Part shown: piece by piece, positions 1 to 12,996 of the stretch
Layout: every line of letters starts with the position of its first letter
Numbering within the stretch: the stretch's first letter is position 1
Assembly: GCF_901709675.1 (NCBI RefSeq)
Contig: NC_051094.1
Span: 868,001 to 932,000 of the forward strand
Reading direction: 5' to 3'
DNA: 64,000 nt
Source: Syngnathus acus
Taxonomy: Eukaryota > Chordata > Actinopteri > Syngnathiformes > Syngnathidae
Program-made: the position numbers and the translations under genes
Notes under the pieces: generated by a model
Told to the model about the DNA's origin: nothing
What the model saw: the letters and a program-made list of their open reading frames with translations, nothing else
The model's database searches: none

Positions 1-48
1 CCCCCTTCCCATGGGCTCACCACCTGTGGGAGGGGCCAAAGGGGTCGG

Positions 49-3015
49 GTGCATTGCAAGCTGGGCGGCGGCCAAAGGCAGGGACCTTGGCGGTCTGATC
101 CCCGGCTGCAGAAGCTGGCTCTTGGGACATGGAATGTCACCTCTCTGGCTGGAAAGGAGCCCGAGCTGGTGTGCGAGGCAGAAAAGTTCCGACTAGATAT
201 AGTCGGACTTGCCTCCACGCACAGTTTGGGTTCCGGTACAAGCCCTCTCGAGAGGGGCTGGACTCTCTTCCACTCTGGAGTTGCCCACGGTGAGAGGCGT
301 CGGGCAGGTGTGGGTATACTTATTGCCCCCCGGCTGGGCGCCTGCACATTGGGGTTCACCCCGGTGAACGAGAGGGTAGCCTCCCTCCGCCTTCGGGTGG
401 GGGGACGGGTCCTGACTGTTGTTTGTGTCTATGCACCAAACGGCAGCTCAGAGTACCCACCCTTCTTGGAGTCCCTGGAGGGAGTGCTGGAGAGCGCTCC
501 TTCTGGGGACTCCGTCGTTCTACTGGGTGACTTCAATGCTCACGTGGGCAATGACAGTGAGACCTGGAAGGGCGTGATTGGGAGGAACGGCCCCCCCGAT
601 CTGAACCCGAGCGGTGTTCTATTGTTGGACTTCTGTGCTCGACACGGATTTTCAATAATGAACACCATGTTCAAACATAAGGGTGTCCATGTGTGCACTT
701 GGCACCAGGACACCCTAGGCCGCAGTTCGATGATCGACTTTGTAGTCGTGTCATCGGATTTGCGGCCGCATGTTTTGGACACTCGGGCGAAGAGAGGGGC
801 GGAGCTGTCAACTGATCACCACCTGGTGGTGGGTTGGCTCCGATGGTGGGGGAAGATGCCGGTCCGACCTGGCAGACCCAAACGTTCTGTGAGGGTCTGC
901 TGGGAACGTCTGGCGGAATCCCCTGTCAGGAAGAGCTTCAACTCCCACCTCCGGCAGAGCTTTTCCCACGTCCCGGGGGAGGCGGGGGACATTGAGTCCG
1001 AGTGGACCTTGTTCCGCGCCTCCATTGTTGAGGCGGCCGACCGGAGCTGTGGCCGTAAGGTCATTGGTGCCTGTCGTGGCGGCAATCCCCGAACCCGCTG
1101 GTGGACACCGGCGGTAAGGGATGCCGTCAAGCTGAAGAAGGAGTCCTATCGGGCCGTTTTGGCCTGCGGGACTCCGGAGGCAGCTGACAGGTACCGGATG
1201 GCCAAGCGGAACGCGGCTTCGGCGGTTGCTGAGGCAAAAACCCGGGCGTGGGAGGAGTTCGGCGAGGCCATGGAAAATGACTTCCGGACGGCTTCGAGGA
1301 AATTCTGGTCCACCATCCGGCGTCTCAGGAGGGGGAAGCAGTGCAACGTCAACACTGTTTACAGTGGAGATGGCGTGCTGCTGACCTCGACTCGGGACGT
1401 CGTGTGTCGGTGGGGAGAATACTTCGAAGACCTCCTCAATTCCACCGACACGCCTTCCATTGTGGAAGCAGGGCCTGGGGACTCTGAGGCGGACTCTCCA
1501 ATCTCTGGGGTTGAAGTCACTGAGGTAGTTAAAAAACTCCTCGGTGGCAAGGCCCCGGGGGTGGATGAGATCCGCCCGGATTTCTTAAGGGCTCTGGATG
1601 TTGTGGGGCTGTCATGGCTGACACGTCTCTACAGCATCGCGTGGACATCGGGGACAGTGCCTCTGGATTGGCAGACTGGGGTGGTGGTTCCCCTCTTTAA
1701 GAAGGGGGACCGGAGGGTGTGTTCCAATTACAGGGGAATTACACTCCTCAGCCTCCCTGGTAAGGTCTATTCAGGGGTGCTGGAGAGGAGGGTCCGTCGG
1801 GAGGTCGAACCTCGGATTCAGGAGGAACAGTGTGGCTTTCGTCCTGGCCGTGGAACAGTGGACCAGCTCTTCACCCTCAACAGGATCCTCGAGGGTGCAT
1901 GGGAGTTCGCCCAACCAGTCCACATGTGTTTTGTGGACTTGGAGAAGGCGTTCGACCGTGTCCCTCGGGAGGTTCTGTGGGGGGTGCTTCGGGAGTACGG
2001 GGTACCGAGCCAACTGATAAGGGCGGTTCGGTCCCTGTATCACCGATGCCAGAGTGTGGTCCGCATTTCCGGCAGTAAGTCGGATTCGTTCCCAGTGAGG
2101 GTTGGACTCCGCCAAGGCTGCCCTTTGTCACCGATTCTGTTCATAATTTTTATGGACAGAATTTCTAGGCGCAGCCGAGGCGTTGAGGGTGTCCGGTTTG
2201 GGGACCTCAGCATCGCGTCTCTGCTTTTTGCAGACGACGTGGTGCTGTTGGCTTCTTCAGGCCGTGATCTCCAGCTCTCACTGGAGCGGTTCGCAGCCGA
2301 GTGTGAAGCGGTCGGGATGAGGGTCAGCACCTCCAAATCCGAGTCCATGGTCCTCGATCGGAAAAGGGTGGAATGCCCTCTCCGGATCGGGGATGAGATC
2401 CTGCCCCAAGTGGAGGAGTTTAAGTATCTTGGGGTCTTGTTCACGAGTGAGGGGAGGATGGAGCGCGAGATCGACAGGCGGATCGGTGCAGCGTCGGCAG
2501 TAATGCGGACTCTGTACCGGTCCGTCGTGGTAAAGAGAGAGCTGAGCCAAAAGGCAAAGCTCTCAATTTACCGGTCGATTTACGCTCCTACCCTCACCTA
2601 TGGTCACGAGCTATGGGTCGTGACCGAAAGAACGAGATCCCGGATACAAGCGGCCGAAATGAGTTTTCTCCGCAGGATGTCCGGGCTCTCCCTTAGAGAT
2701 AGGGTGAGGAGTTCGGTCATCCGGGAGAGACTCGGAGTAGAGTCGCTACTCCTCCACGTTGAGAGGAGCCAGATGAGGTGGCTCGGGCATCTCATCAGGA
2801 TGCCTCCTGGACGCCTCCCTGGGGAGGTGTTCCGGGCATGTCCCACCGGTAGGAGACCCCGGGGACGACCCAGGACGCGCTGGAGAGACTATGTCTCTCG
2901 GCTGGCCTGGGAACGCCTTGGGATCCCCCGGGATGAGCTAGATGAAGTGGCTGGGGAGAGGGAAGTCTGGGAGTCCCTCCTGAAGCTGCTGCCCCCGCGA
3001 CCCGACCCCGGATAA
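49..3015 (+). CDS. Rex3-type LINE polyprotein: AP-like endonuclease plus reverse transcriptase
   Basis: An intact ORF of 988 codons. The N-terminal part is an exonuclease/endonuclease/phosphatase fold: LGTWNVTSL near residue 25, [10 protein letters not shown] near 158 and STDHHLVV near 253. Here the metal-binding Asp/Asn and the terminal Asp-His are visible, but the usual early catalytic Glu position reads as GLASTHS without Glu. The reverse transcriptase follows, with the [15 protein letters not shown] block, a [10 protein letters not shown] block near 628, [10 protein letters not shown] near 686 and the catalytic FADD box near 726. The C-terminal region has YGHELWVV and ends in a basic [16 protein letters not shown] stretch. 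There is no frameshift or stop, unusual for a LINE copy, so the insertion is probably young. The ATG at 49 is the first in this frame in the window; the true start could be upstream. Confidence 0.93.
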   Translation: MHCKLGGGQRQGPWRSDPRLQKLALGTWNVTSLAGKEPELVCEAEKFRLDIVGLASTHSLGSGTSPLERGWTLFHSGVAHGERRRAGVGILIAPRLGACTLGFTPVNERVASLRLRVGGRVLTVVCVYAPNGSSEYPPFLESLEGVLESAPSGDSVVLLGDFNAHVGNDSETWKGVIGRNGPPDLNPSGVLLLDFCARHGFSIMNTMFKHKGVHVCTWHQDTLGRSSMIDFVVVSSDLRPHVLDTRAKRGAELSTDHHLVVGWLRWWGKMPVRPGRPKRSVRVCWERLAESPVRKSFNSHLRQSFSHVPGEAGDIESEWTLFRASIVEAADRSCGRKVIGACRGGNPRTRWWTPAVRDAVKLKKESYRAVLACGTPEAADRYRMAKRNAASAVAEAKTRAWEEFGEAMENDFRTASRKFWSTIRRLRRGKQCNVNTVYSGDGVLLTSTRDVVCRWGEYFEDLLNSTDTPSIVEAGPGDSEADSPISGVEVTEVVKKLLGGKAPGVDEIRPDFLRALDVVGLSWLTRLYSIAWTSGTVPLDWQTGVVVPLFKKGDRRVCSNYRGITLLSLPGKVYSGVLERRVRREVEPRIQEEQCGFRPGRGTVDQLFTLNRILEGAWEFAQPVHMCFVDLEKAFDRVPREVLWGVLREYGVPSQLIRAVRSLYHRCQSVVRISGSKSDSFPVRVGLRQGCPLSPILFIIFMDRISRRSRGVEGVRFGDLSIASLLFADDVVLLASSGRDLQLSLERFAAECEAVGMRVSTSKSESMVLDRKRVECPLRIGDEILPQVEEFKYLGVLFTSEGRMEREIDRRIGAASAVMRTLYRSVVVKRELSQKAKLSIYRSIYAPTLTYGHELWVVTERTRSRIQAAEMSFLRRMSGLSLRDRVRSSVIRERLGVESLLLHVERSQMRWLGHLIRMPPGRLPGEVFRACPTGRRPRGRPRTRWRDYVSRLAWERLGIPRDELDEVAGEREVWESLLKLLPPRPDPG

Positions 3016-3024
3016 GCGGAAGAA

Positions 3025-3044
3025 GATGGATGGATGGATGGATA
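3025..3044 (+). repeat. GATG tetranucleotide 3' tail of the LINE
   Basis: About five GATG/GGAT units begin ten bases after the ORF stop and mark the 3' terminus of the Rex3-like element. RTE elements characteristically end in such short tandem repeats. The preceding bases (ATAAGCGG then AGAAG) are shared with the tail of the SINE at 54276-54621. Confidence 0.85.
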
Positions 3045-6000
3045 AAGTAGGATATAACGACCCCACACACGGCAGGCTTAATAAAAAACGTTTCATCCTC
3101 CCACATCAACTGGGAAGTACTCGTTCGATGTCGTGCGGCGAAAACACACGAGGCTAACTTCTCGTTATTGGCGGAACGTGTCCGCCGGGTGATTTTGATC
3201 CAAACAGGCTGGAAAATGAGCAGGTAAAAAAAAGAAACAAGAGTTTTCCTGATGTAGGAAGGAAGATCAAGCAAGTTAGGGAAATCAAAGTGGGGAAACT
3301 GATAAGCCGACGAGACCATCTGCTTGAAAAAAAATATATTTCCCATGAGCGGCTCTGTCAAAAACAGCAGACAAAACAAGCCAGATGCCAACACCGGATC
3401 TCTAATAGAGGCAAAACACAACTCAAGTTTCAAATCAAAGAAGCTGACGCTCCTCTCCGTTTTTTTTTTTTTTTGCAAAGACAACAAGCGATTGATCTCG
3501 ACAATTTGTTCAAAATGTGAACATTCCGATTGTGTAGTGCTTGGTATTGTTTCCCTTCATCCTTTGACTACCGGACCAAGTACAGCAGTAAACAAAGTTA
3601 CAATGTAGAAGCAGTCATTCTAGTGCTCATAGTAAAAGCTGTATAATTTGCAGTTGAGCACATCAGTCAGTAAATAAAAGCATGATTGAACATTTTGGTC
3701 AAACTGTGAGAGTGGTGTTTACTTACCATTTTCTCAAAAGGGGCCGGCCGGATCTGATAAAGAATCACGTCCAACTCACAAGACCAATTGAACGAGGTGG
3801 CCGAGGTCATTTTTCATCTTGACGTTTCTTTGTATTGAAATGATAACACCGCCACGCCCATAATTGGATTCCAATGTTCCTTGTCAGTTGAGTAGCTGGT
3901 ACTGTGTGAGGATGAAGGAAAAAAAAAAAATCATTATTATTTAGCGCTTTGAAAGTTTGCAGAGTTGTCAAATAAAAAAGAATCAAAGCAGCTTTATTTT
4001 CCTTAAAACAGACAACAGAAGAAATGATTTCTGGATATTTGCTGAGAAGAATTTTGTTCGTTTGATATACAGCAAGTGCGGCTTGACTGAAGCCAATGTC
4101 ATGACGCTAGCATGTCAACCGCTTATAGCTAGCATACAACTTCTCATACAAGCTTTTTGTATCGGGCTTCGGCGCGAGTGTCCAAACAATGATTTATAAA
4201 TCCCATCACATTTTGGAAAGTGCCATTTATCTGTATTGACTTTCCCCACGCACGCCTAATGGTTGTGAAGTTTGAAGGCCACGGAATTACGGGATACTAG
4301 CACCATCAATCTGTCAACGCATCCGAACTATGCCGCTCTCCTGGCAGACACGCGAGCTCTGAATTAATGAGAGCAACTGTCATTGCCAAATTACTGACAC
4401 GGGCTCAAAGACAAACGTCTCCTGGCCGATGCCAAACAGCAGGCACAAGAGTGATTAATTCCGAGAGGACGGAGGATCATCATCATCATCATCGTCGTGG
4501 CACGTATCACCGTGCGTTGCTTATGTCCAAGAATTTGGATTACGGAAGCATTTCATTGCTGAGATGAGCCGGCGGCGAGGTGGCCCGGGCTGACAGGATC
4601 TTGGCGAGCGAGCGAGCGAGCGGAGCCCGTGGGTCAGTGGCGCCGTACTTTCTCAAGGGCCCCAATTTGATCCGATGACAGGATTGAATTACTCGGTCAC
4701 CGTCCTGTCGACTGCAATAAGGATAGCGAAGGAGAGCTCGGGCCAAGGTTTAGTTGATTCTGACCCAGGTTTCATAAAAGGCTCACAGCCAATAACTGCT
4801 GAAGGCAATAATGCGTCTATGTTTTCATAAGCGAGAGGCGGGTCTGCATCCCTTCCTCGGACCAGTGATTTACATGTATACGACTCTTAAATATTTGAAT
4901 AACTTCCATTATAGTTGGATCATCCATCAAGTTTCCGTAACGTTTGTCTTCATTAGTCTAAGTGAGCTGGAGCCTATGCAAGCTGATTTGGGCTAAAAAG
5001 GAAGCTTGCTAGCCAATTGCAGATACCATCATAAGGCGATACGACCATTTTCTAATCAGAACAGACCGGTTGGAGACAGAAGTACAAACTCGCCACAGGT
5101 GTCAGACATTGGTCCTCAAGGGCCACCATCCAGCATGTTAGATGTTTCCCTCCTCCAACACATAGCTCATCAGGCTTCAACAGTAGAGAACACAGGTTGT
5201 ACTTTCAAGCGAGAAGGTGCTAAAGCCCCGTCAGACATCTGTGTAGCTCCAGTCGACTCAAGCCCCTCTAGCATTCTGTTTGATATTCTAAAATATATTT
5301 ATCAAGTGTATTCTCATCACTCCCCTTGAGCTCCGGAGAGGGAAAAAGAAAACCTGCAGCCTGATCTAAAAAAAGAGAATTGAATTGTTCTGCTGGTCTC
5401 TATATCACACCCTGGACTGACTAAACTAAAACTAATAAAACAATACTTAGAGCAGAAACGTGTGTGTGCGTGTGGTGGCCGGTTTAGATGTTACATGTCC
5501 TTTAATTTGTGTCATTTTTAAAAAACGGACTAAAAATACAGCCAAAAAAATCACATGCCAAATTGCAAACAATTTGTTTGTTTCCTCCGAATCATTCCAC
5601 CATTACCTGAAAACGTGCAGCGATCTACTTTTTGTCACCTTAAGAGCCAAGGTTCACGCCTGATATCACTACCTGGGAGAGAAGCCAGATCAATCAAATG
5701 CATTATCTGGCTTCTGTGTTTATCTTGCTTTGAAAGTTGCAGCAGGAGCCTGGCCCTGCGTTGTCATAGAAACAGTTGCGGCAGGAGCAAGCAAAAGAAA
5801 GAAAGAAAGAAAGAATAATGATTTAAAAAAAAAAGGTTAGATTGTTGCTGAACTTGGGTGGGATGTACAGAGTAATGATGAGAGTAGTTATGGGCAAGCG
5901 TGAGCAAGGCGGGCGGTTGCTGCTTTTGTTTGCGAGGCAGACTCATTAGCGGAAAGCGCTGCAAGAAAAAAAAAAAAAATGCAGTGAAGTAAAAATCACA

Positions 6001-8117
6001 GGTAAGCCAAGCGAAGGTAATATACACGCTCTCATTCTTGTATGGTAATAAAGGCTGAAGAAAAATGATGTTACTTTTCCAGCTGGTTGTTAGCGGCACC
6101 CTGTCTGTCTGGCTGCTTCACATTTAATATTCACAACCTGGGGATTATTGACAATGCGGCTTGGAGTAGCTCTCCATGCAGGATCATCCCAAAGCTAGCA
6201 GTCATGCATAAAATGACATAAATACAACATTTAGCCATACATGTAATTGCGTTGTCAAGGACAGTGGAGATACAAATGGCTGCCATTTTGAGCTGACCGT
6301 GCATTGAAGGCTTTCGCCACTTCAGCGAAATAGCCACAGTGGAGTTATCTCTTGCATCGCCGCCGCATCACAGTGTGATCGTGACGATATTTGTCTCAGG
6401 ACCTTCATCTTCATCTTATATTGATCTTGGAGATCGGAAGAAATCCGATATAAATCGCGTTTCAAAACATTCATAGGGTCGAGAGCATTAGGAAGACATG
6501 CACCGCTTGGAAAATTTATTAATGGTACAAATATCATGGTTGTCGACCATATTTCCACAAACATGGGATCAACTTTGAGATACAAGACGTCTTTTTTTTT
6601 TTTTTTTTTGACCTGCAAGCTTTAAAAAGAAAGGACAGTGAGCAATTCTAATTTAAAAATAAAAATAATACCAACCAGGTAGAAGCTGAGTCAGCATATT
6701 CATTGAATCGAAGCAAAAAAATAAAAGTGCCGATGGAACCGATGGTCTTAAGAGATCTATTTATATTTTCCCCTTTTGTGTTATTAGGGGAACTGTTGAC
6801 GTGGGCAATACGGGCGATGCTGCAATCGTCCAGACTGACGTTTCGAGAATAAGCGAAGACGAATGTAGTCATTATACGGCGGCACCGGTCAAAAAAAAAC
6901 GCAAAGTAAAAACAGCACGAAAGCAAAACGTTTTTCAAGGCTTCTTCTTCTTCTTCTGGGCGACATCACACAAATAATGTTTTATGTACACCGACACCCA
7001 GCGTGTGCCGTACGTCTCGGCTGCTAGCCTGTTATGATTCGCTGCATCATAGCAAATAGAAACGGAGGCTACCATTTTTTTTCCCCCGGCCTGAAAAGGT
7101 TGCATCCATTCCGCTTTTTCATCATTTTCAGTAACATAACAAAAGCGTGGAATTCAAATGGCTTATCTTCCGATGTTACATGTATGCTAATTGAATGATT
7201 GACGCCGTTCTTGTGTGGTAATTTGGCTCAGCGAACAATCCAATCGGTACGTTACGAATGACATCAATTTGGCGATGTCATACTAAGAGGTGTTTCTAAT
7301 ACATTATTTAGCTCGATGAGAGGACCGCATAATGCACACTAATAAAAAGATTGAAACTAATACCTCGCTGGCGGTGTCAATAAAGGCGGAGCATTATCGT
7401 GGAGAAAAGAGATTTGATGATGAAGCTCTTGAAATGGGATTAGATTGTGCATGTGGTCATAAGGTTTTGGCTGCTTGCTGTAATAGAAGGTGATTTGCTT
7501 CAATAAATTACCGTGTTAAAACACTGAAACTAAATTGGTTTATTGATGCCAAATGCCACGTTAAACTCATTTCTAACAAATCCCTAATTTCACGAGGTAG
7601 CCAATCCTTCAAGCCAACTTTTGAAATGTAAATATCTGCGACAAAAAGCCCTGCGTGTTTCACAGGGCTATTTCTCACATGCTAAATATGACCTAAATAC
7701 TCAACAAAGCACACAAAAAATTCAAATAAAAGAAGCTCCGAGTAATAAATATGATAATGGCTGCTTTTCAGCGCTGGCTGGCAAACAGTTGGATTAGTCA
7801 CCGACGGAGCCACTCACTTTCTCGCCTTGCTTTGCACACATACGAGGCCTCAAAATGTGCCACTTGGACACGTTCGCCCAGGGGTGCTCGCACGTTTTCA
7901 GCTCGCGAGCTACTTTTAAAATGACCAAGTCACACATTTTTTATAGATATAAAAATGTCATTTCAACCCACGAGAGCCTCATTAGAGCTTTGTATGAAAA
8001 GTTCCGTAAAAAAATATCTATATAGTGAGAGTGATCAACCTGACACCTGATCCCAACCAGAATTGAAAAAGATCAATCACACATACTCACATTCTCAGAG
8101 GGCGGCCATTTTACACG

Positions 8118-8251
8118 TGCTGTCGACTGAAAATGACATCACGGTTGTCTCCGGTCACAACCAATCACGGCTCACTTTCAGAAAACGTTTGAGCTGTAAT
8201 TGGTTGTGACCTGAGACCTGGCAACTGTGATGTCATTTTTAGTCGACAGCA
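8118..8251. repeat. Long imperfect inverted repeat (MITE-like hairpin)
   Basis: The arm at 8118-8173 begins TGCTGTCGACTGAAAATGAC and is matched in reverse complement by 8191-8251, which ends GTCATTTTTAGTCGACAGCA. The arms share the CACAACCAAT / ATTGGTTGTG block and are separated by only about 17 bases. The structure is typical of a non-autonomous foldback or MITE element; similar sequences are common in fish genomes (recollection, not searched). Target-site duplication is unclear. Confidence 0.7.
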
Positions 8252-8445
8252 AGTTTCGACGAGTTAGGCTGCGTAGAACATATTACAAATCAAATTCTGA
8301 AGTTGACGTCCCCTTTCGCCTGCGGAAAGTGAATGCATGGATGGATGGATGGACTTCCTCTTTAAAAAAAAAAAAATGACCCAAAGTGTCATAAGAAGTA
8401 CGTCAACATGTATTTTCTCATTCAGTGCACTCCTAAAGTGGATGC

Positions 8446-8469
8446 CGTGTGTGTGTGTGTGTGTGTGTG
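8446..8469. repeat. (GT)n microsatellite
   Basis: About twelve uninterrupted GT dinucleotides in intergenic DNA. Confidence 0.9.
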
Positions 8470-10597
8470 AGGAGACACTTTTGCAAAGCCTTTAACATTT
8501 TGGTATTTGACAGCGCATGAAGCAGATCCAATATCAAACTGTATCAAAAGCCCCAAAAGAAGTTACAACATTCATCGCGGTCGAGCTGCGGCTTTCAGCG
8601 GTGAGGTAAAGACTCGGTCGGCTTCTTAGGGATGAGAGGAACATAAAAACGTGGATTACGACAGGGAGGGAAACCCGATAAATCCGTGGATTAGGACGGC
8701 CCGACTGGGCGCACGCAGCGCGCAGGTGGTGTGCATGTGTGTGTACGTGGATCTTAATGACCTAATGTGTAGCCACTGCCCAAGGTCCAGATGGAATTCT
8801 AAGCACAGGACCATATAAAGCGGAATAACTATCAGTTGCTGTCAGAAGCATCGCTGCTGTTTGTGAGTAGTACAACGGCAGGCTTGATGTTATGACGTGA
8901 ACATTATGGGCAGCCTGTTTGACAAAAGAACACATTAGTCTCAATATGTTAAGTCCATAATGATCACACTACTGCCAGGGCATGCGCCATTAGCAAAACC
9001 ACCGGAGGCCAATCGAAGCGCCTCAAAGAATGGGAACGTTGTTGTCACACGATGATCAAAACGCTTTGCCCCATTTAACACAAATAAGTTGATTTCCTCA
9101 CTCCACTATGCATGTCCTGATTCGGTATTCATTGGAAGTTGTACTTTTTTGGTCTTTATTTATACCAAGCATTTTCAGCACACCATTGTTTTTGTTTTTT
9201 AGGCCACAGAAAAAAAAAAAAGTACTTCAATTTAACAGGCAATTCTTTCCACTCCAACGAGTCCGTTAAATTGAGGTTCCACTATAATATACACATAGGT
9301 ATAGAAATATTTTGAACAAGAATATTTCAGGTCACCCAAGCCTTTGACTGTAAACAAACAGACCAAAGGAAGGAGAGAAAAAAAGTCATGCTGAGCCGTG
9401 AAGCTGCATGCTAATCACATGTATCCAAAAGTCAAATTTCCATGCTGTCTATCGAGTCAGTTCCCCACTTAGGCGTCTTTCAAACTCAATTTCAAAACGA
9501 GTTTGGAGAGATGGCAGCGGCCTCAGTGTTGGTCAATCATATTTTCCTCATTAATTTAAAAGACGCCGGGGATGACTTTTGATGACCGCATGAATAATAA
9601 GGGCTCCTTGGTGGATGGATGTCTCTATTAAATTCATTGTCCTTTAATGTGGGCATGTTGCTTGGCTGTCGGGGGTGGCAAAAAAATTGGATCCATGAAA
9701 TTGTTGTTGCAGACCAAAAGAGCCAGCCAGCCAGGATATACTGCATATAAACCTGAATCCAACGACAAATGCAGGTGAAAATGTTGTATTCTGTGTCAAA
9801 AACTCTACCTGATATCACGGTTCCAGTTGCTTTATCGAATTTGGCGGCGCCGCCAAAAGATCAGCCACTTTGATGCAATCGGAGCCCCAATCTGCAAAGT
9901 AATTACGGGTTGGGCTGCAAAAAGCGGATTCCGTTTCATTATGATGCACAATTTATGAGGTGGAAATCACACAGATCACACAGATCGTTGGCTCACGTGG
10001 TAATCGGCATTCGGTGGCACTTCCTGATTATCAGTGCGTTCATGCCAAACACGTGGCCGCGATGAATTATTCAAGCGCTTGTCTCAGAGCAAGTCTGCAC
10101 AGCATGGAAGCAGAGATGCCGCCGCACAGGTGTTATGTCGCCACCTACAGGAAACCTGAGGAACTAACTATCCTGCTGTTGATAGGACTCCAAGTGGGAG
10201 GACAATAAGATACAATGCAAATAAATGCCGTTCATATTTAATAAGAGGTTAGGTACAAGTCGATTGTGAAATGAAATGCTTTAGGAACTTAAATTCTTAA
10301 CTTAAATGTTTTCATAAAACAAGATGTTTGTTGGAATATAGAAGTTTTAATGACTGATTTTGTTTACCATAATAGGTTAAGAGTATAACTAATTGCACTT
10401 CATGTGTGAGGATAATTCAAAAGGTGTCATTTTTCTCATTTGTAATCTAGGCTCTTTCTTTCATTTAAATCTTCATTTTTGTTGTCTTGGAGTAATGTTT
10501 GTATCAATGCTTTTATTTTCAGGTAAACTCGAATAAGAGCAAAAGGAGTGTCTGGGGGTTCCGGTCTCCCTAATGAAGGCAACAATCAAGCAAAGGC

Positions 10598-10603
10598 TTT
10601 ATT
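10598..10603 (-). promoter_or_regulatory. Candidate poly(A) signal for HSCB
   Basis: TTTATT on the plus strand is AATAAA on the minus strand, about 165 bases beyond the HSCB stop codon. It is the nearest perfect signal I found downstream of HSCB. The choice is positional only. Confidence 0.4.
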
Positions 10604-10765
10604 GATTACAAACCTAGAGGAGCAATAAAGTCAAAACACTAATTCTATTCAAAAAAAGTCAAGTGAAATTGAAAAACGGTTCAGTTGAAGGTTCTTTAAT
10701 ATTTATGAACATCACATGTACAGCCATGCAAAGTCATCATGGTGCAAAACTTTTTAAAAGTGAAA

Positions 10766-12996
10766 TCACATGTATCCGGAAAGTTTTTCCTTAACTTTCT
10801 CTTCAATATTTGAGAAGTATTTCATTTGGGCAAGCAGTGCCTTGGCAGTTTGGAGCTCTCCTGCCAGGGAAAAATAAGAAAATAAAGACGAGACAAGAGC
10901 GCGCGCACGCACACACACACACACACACAGACACACACAACAAAAGAGATTCAACTGATGACTCATTCGGCGACGTAAAGCTTCGGCACATTACATAACG
11001 AGCAGGCAATGCGTGGGAGGGATGTAGAAGACGTTTCAAAGGGACTTCTTGATGTCTCACCTGCACGCAGGGCGCCGTCTATCTCCGCTGTCAAGCCTTT
11101 CAGTTTCCCTGCAAGCGAGGAGGATGCGACAAGTTCAGCGACTGCACATGTTACGTACAAAGGATTGGTTCTTTCATTGGGAACCGAACATTGCATCAGT
11201 CGGAGTCTGTGAATGCACAGAGTAGAACCAAGTGAATTTTGTCAAAGAAAATACAAACTTCAAGCGCTTCAAAGGGGAGTGCAATTTGTCGTGAATCTTG
11301 GCAATCGAGTAACTCAAATTTCGACAGTCAGAGTATCCCGAGACAAATTCAACCACGTTGCCATCGAGTGGAAGAATATTTGATTGTTCTGCATAAGTGG
11401 CTGGCATAGATTGCTAGATCAGGGGTGGTCAACTGAAATACTGGTGGGAGCGACTTTTTTTCCCCACAGAAATAAACTTACGCAAAATGTTAACGTTATC
11501 AAAGTAACTATGTTTGTCCTGCACATAATTTCAAATCTGTAAAACAATTAGGTCTACACATCTTGTACTATAGGGTAGTAGTTTAAGACCCAGTGTTAAG
11601 TGCAACTTTAGTATGTCTGCCATCTAGTGGTGATATGTGATATTACAATCCCTGCAATCCCAATGTGGAACCAGTTCAGACTACATCTGTGTGAGAGACA
11701 TGACGTTATTAGTTTACATTTTGTGTCTCGACTGATCTTATCGGCTTCCTCTGGCGTCTGGGCCCGTTCGAGGGCTTCATTGATCTCCATCAGCTCAAAC
11801 AGGAACTCTGCATCTACCCCTGAATCTGTGCCGTCGTCGATGCGCATTCCCTTCAGCTCCAGCTGGAAGGCAAAACATCGAGGACACGCCGCATCTTGCA
11901 AGGCAGACGTTAGACGAGGGGAGTTTGAACTTACCAAATAGAGGCCGCGACTCAGAGGCTTCTGCAGAGTCTTGTAGGCTTTATTGACAAGCGCTGACTG
12001 GTGTTCGGAATACTCTTGCTCTTCCTGCAAAAGAACATTTTCTGATAGCTTTTCCCTCTTTGTGTTGTCAGTAATCATATCATATACAGCGGAACCGCTT
12101 AAGTCGACCTAGTGGGTTAACTTGTGTTTTTGTGATGTCTCCGCACAAGGGTACCAGCTGTGACGCCAAAGTGTGATGGGCTTTTTATGTGATTATGTTT
12201 CATTTACAGATTGGGAAGCGGCAGACCACTCACAGACCATGCTCCTGGACCGTTATCCGCTTACAAAACCCCTGCCTACCGCAGACTTCTGGCTGAAGTT
12301 GTCTGGATGAAGGGAGCGTTGGAGCAGCAAGTATCTTTTCTGCAGTTTGTGCGTGTCCAGTGCAAATGTGTCTTCACTGTGGGGGAGGGGGGTAATGCAC
12401 ATGATCATGTCATTATTTCCTCCAATTCATGTCATAAAATGAATATATATAAAAATTAAAAAAAGAGTGGTATCAATTTCATATTGTATTCCCTATGACA
12501 AGAAAAGAGGCTGGTGGAAGGAAATCTTACAGTCAATCGTGCCTTGGTAAATACAAGTATTGAGTAAGTGCATCATCCATGGCTGAATCTAAAGCTGCTT
12601 ATATATGACATGAAGGTTTCAAGATGCTCACCAGTCCATGATGCTGAAGAAGGATACTCCCTCATGAGGAGGTTGGACTACTTTACAGGACGAGCAGAAG
12701 AATGTAGGGAGTTCCTTAAAAGGTTCTTTACACCTCCAGCAGTTCATTTGCACATTGGATGTGCTGTAACTCCTGACTGTCGTGACGCTCCAGAAGTAGC
12801 GCTTCAACTCGTTGTCACTCCTTGTGCCTCTCAGGGTCTTCTTGCTTGTCCATGTGTCCTTCGCCAAGCCCACAACCAAACAGCGTGCTGGACATGTAAC
12901 AGCATTGAAAGCGGCCGGTTGATTCGTCACGAGCCGGCCTGTGAGTGGCAGCGTCCGGAATGAGCCGACCGTTCGCAAAATGTTCAATGACACCAT
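10766..12996 (-). CDS. hscb: HSCB, mitochondrial iron-sulfur cluster co-chaperone (DnaJ type III)
   Basis: Six coding exons on the minus strand: 12632-12996, 12280-12376, 11935-12024, 11718-11862, 11061-11108 and 10766-10860. All have GT-AG borders and join in frame to 279 residues. HSCB delivers the scaffold ISCU to mitochondrial HSPA9 for Fe-S cluster transfer. The first ~80 residues are basic and hydroxylated, fitting a mitochondrial targeting peptide. A zinc-binding CxxC pair follows (Cys86, 89, 101, 104: CWRC and CSSC), as in vertebrate HSCB. The J domain spans exons 1-3 with the HPD triad at about 145-147. The C-terminal helical domain has PLSRGLYL, ELMEINEAL and KYFSNIEEKV, the ISCU-binding fold. 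The exon 4/5 junction creates a Trp; spacing to human HSCB is preserved there. The start at 12996 gives the leader. Identification is strong. Confidence 0.96.
10899..10939. repeat. (CA)n microsatellite in the last HSCB intron
   Basis: Alternating GC then AC dinucleotides with one AG interruption, lying in the intron between HSCB exons 5 and 6 (10861-11060). Confidence 0.9.

Larger units (their letters stand above)
1..3044 (+). mobile_element. Rex3-like (RTE clade) non-LTR retrotransposon, 5' end at or beyond the window edge
   Basis: A LINE with a single long ORF (49-3015) followed directly by a short 3' end that runs into a GATG tetranucleotide array at about 3025-3044. RTE-clade elements such as fish Rex3 have this layout: an apurinic-type endonuclease, a reverse transcriptase, almost no 3' UTR and a short tandem-repeat tail instead of poly(A). 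The protein, including its C-terminal Arg-rich part ending in PPRPDPG, matches what I know of fish Rex3. Sequence upstream of position 49 also looks like element sequence, so the 5' end may be truncated or lie outside the window. No target-site duplication can be assessed. Family assignment is strong; the exact subfamily is not determined. Confidence 0.92.
3045..10765. other. Intergenic region without recognisable genes
   Basis: About 7.7 kb between the LINE and HSCB. No stretch translates into a protein I recognise and no convincing splice-bounded exon series was found. It contains homopolymer A/T runs, a GAGC array near 4603-4622, a GAAA array near 5799-5815, a GATGG run near 8335-8353, the hairpin at 8118-8251, a (GT)n at 8446-8469, and a piece at 7877-7990 whose start (CAGGGGTGCTCG) resembles hAT element termini. 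Several AT-rich stretches carry homeodomain-like ATTA cores, but conservation cannot be judged from one sequence. A downstream exon of an upstream gene could be missed here. Confidence 0.6.

Noticed and set aside
2795-3487. 230-codon minus-strand ORF across the LINE 3' end
   Set aside because: It overlaps the LINE ORF and its tail in antisense, is full of low-complexity residues and has no recognisable domain.
11413-11470. Possible hAT terminus CAGGGGTGGTCAACTG in an HSCB intron
   Set aside because: No matching opposite end was found within the intron.
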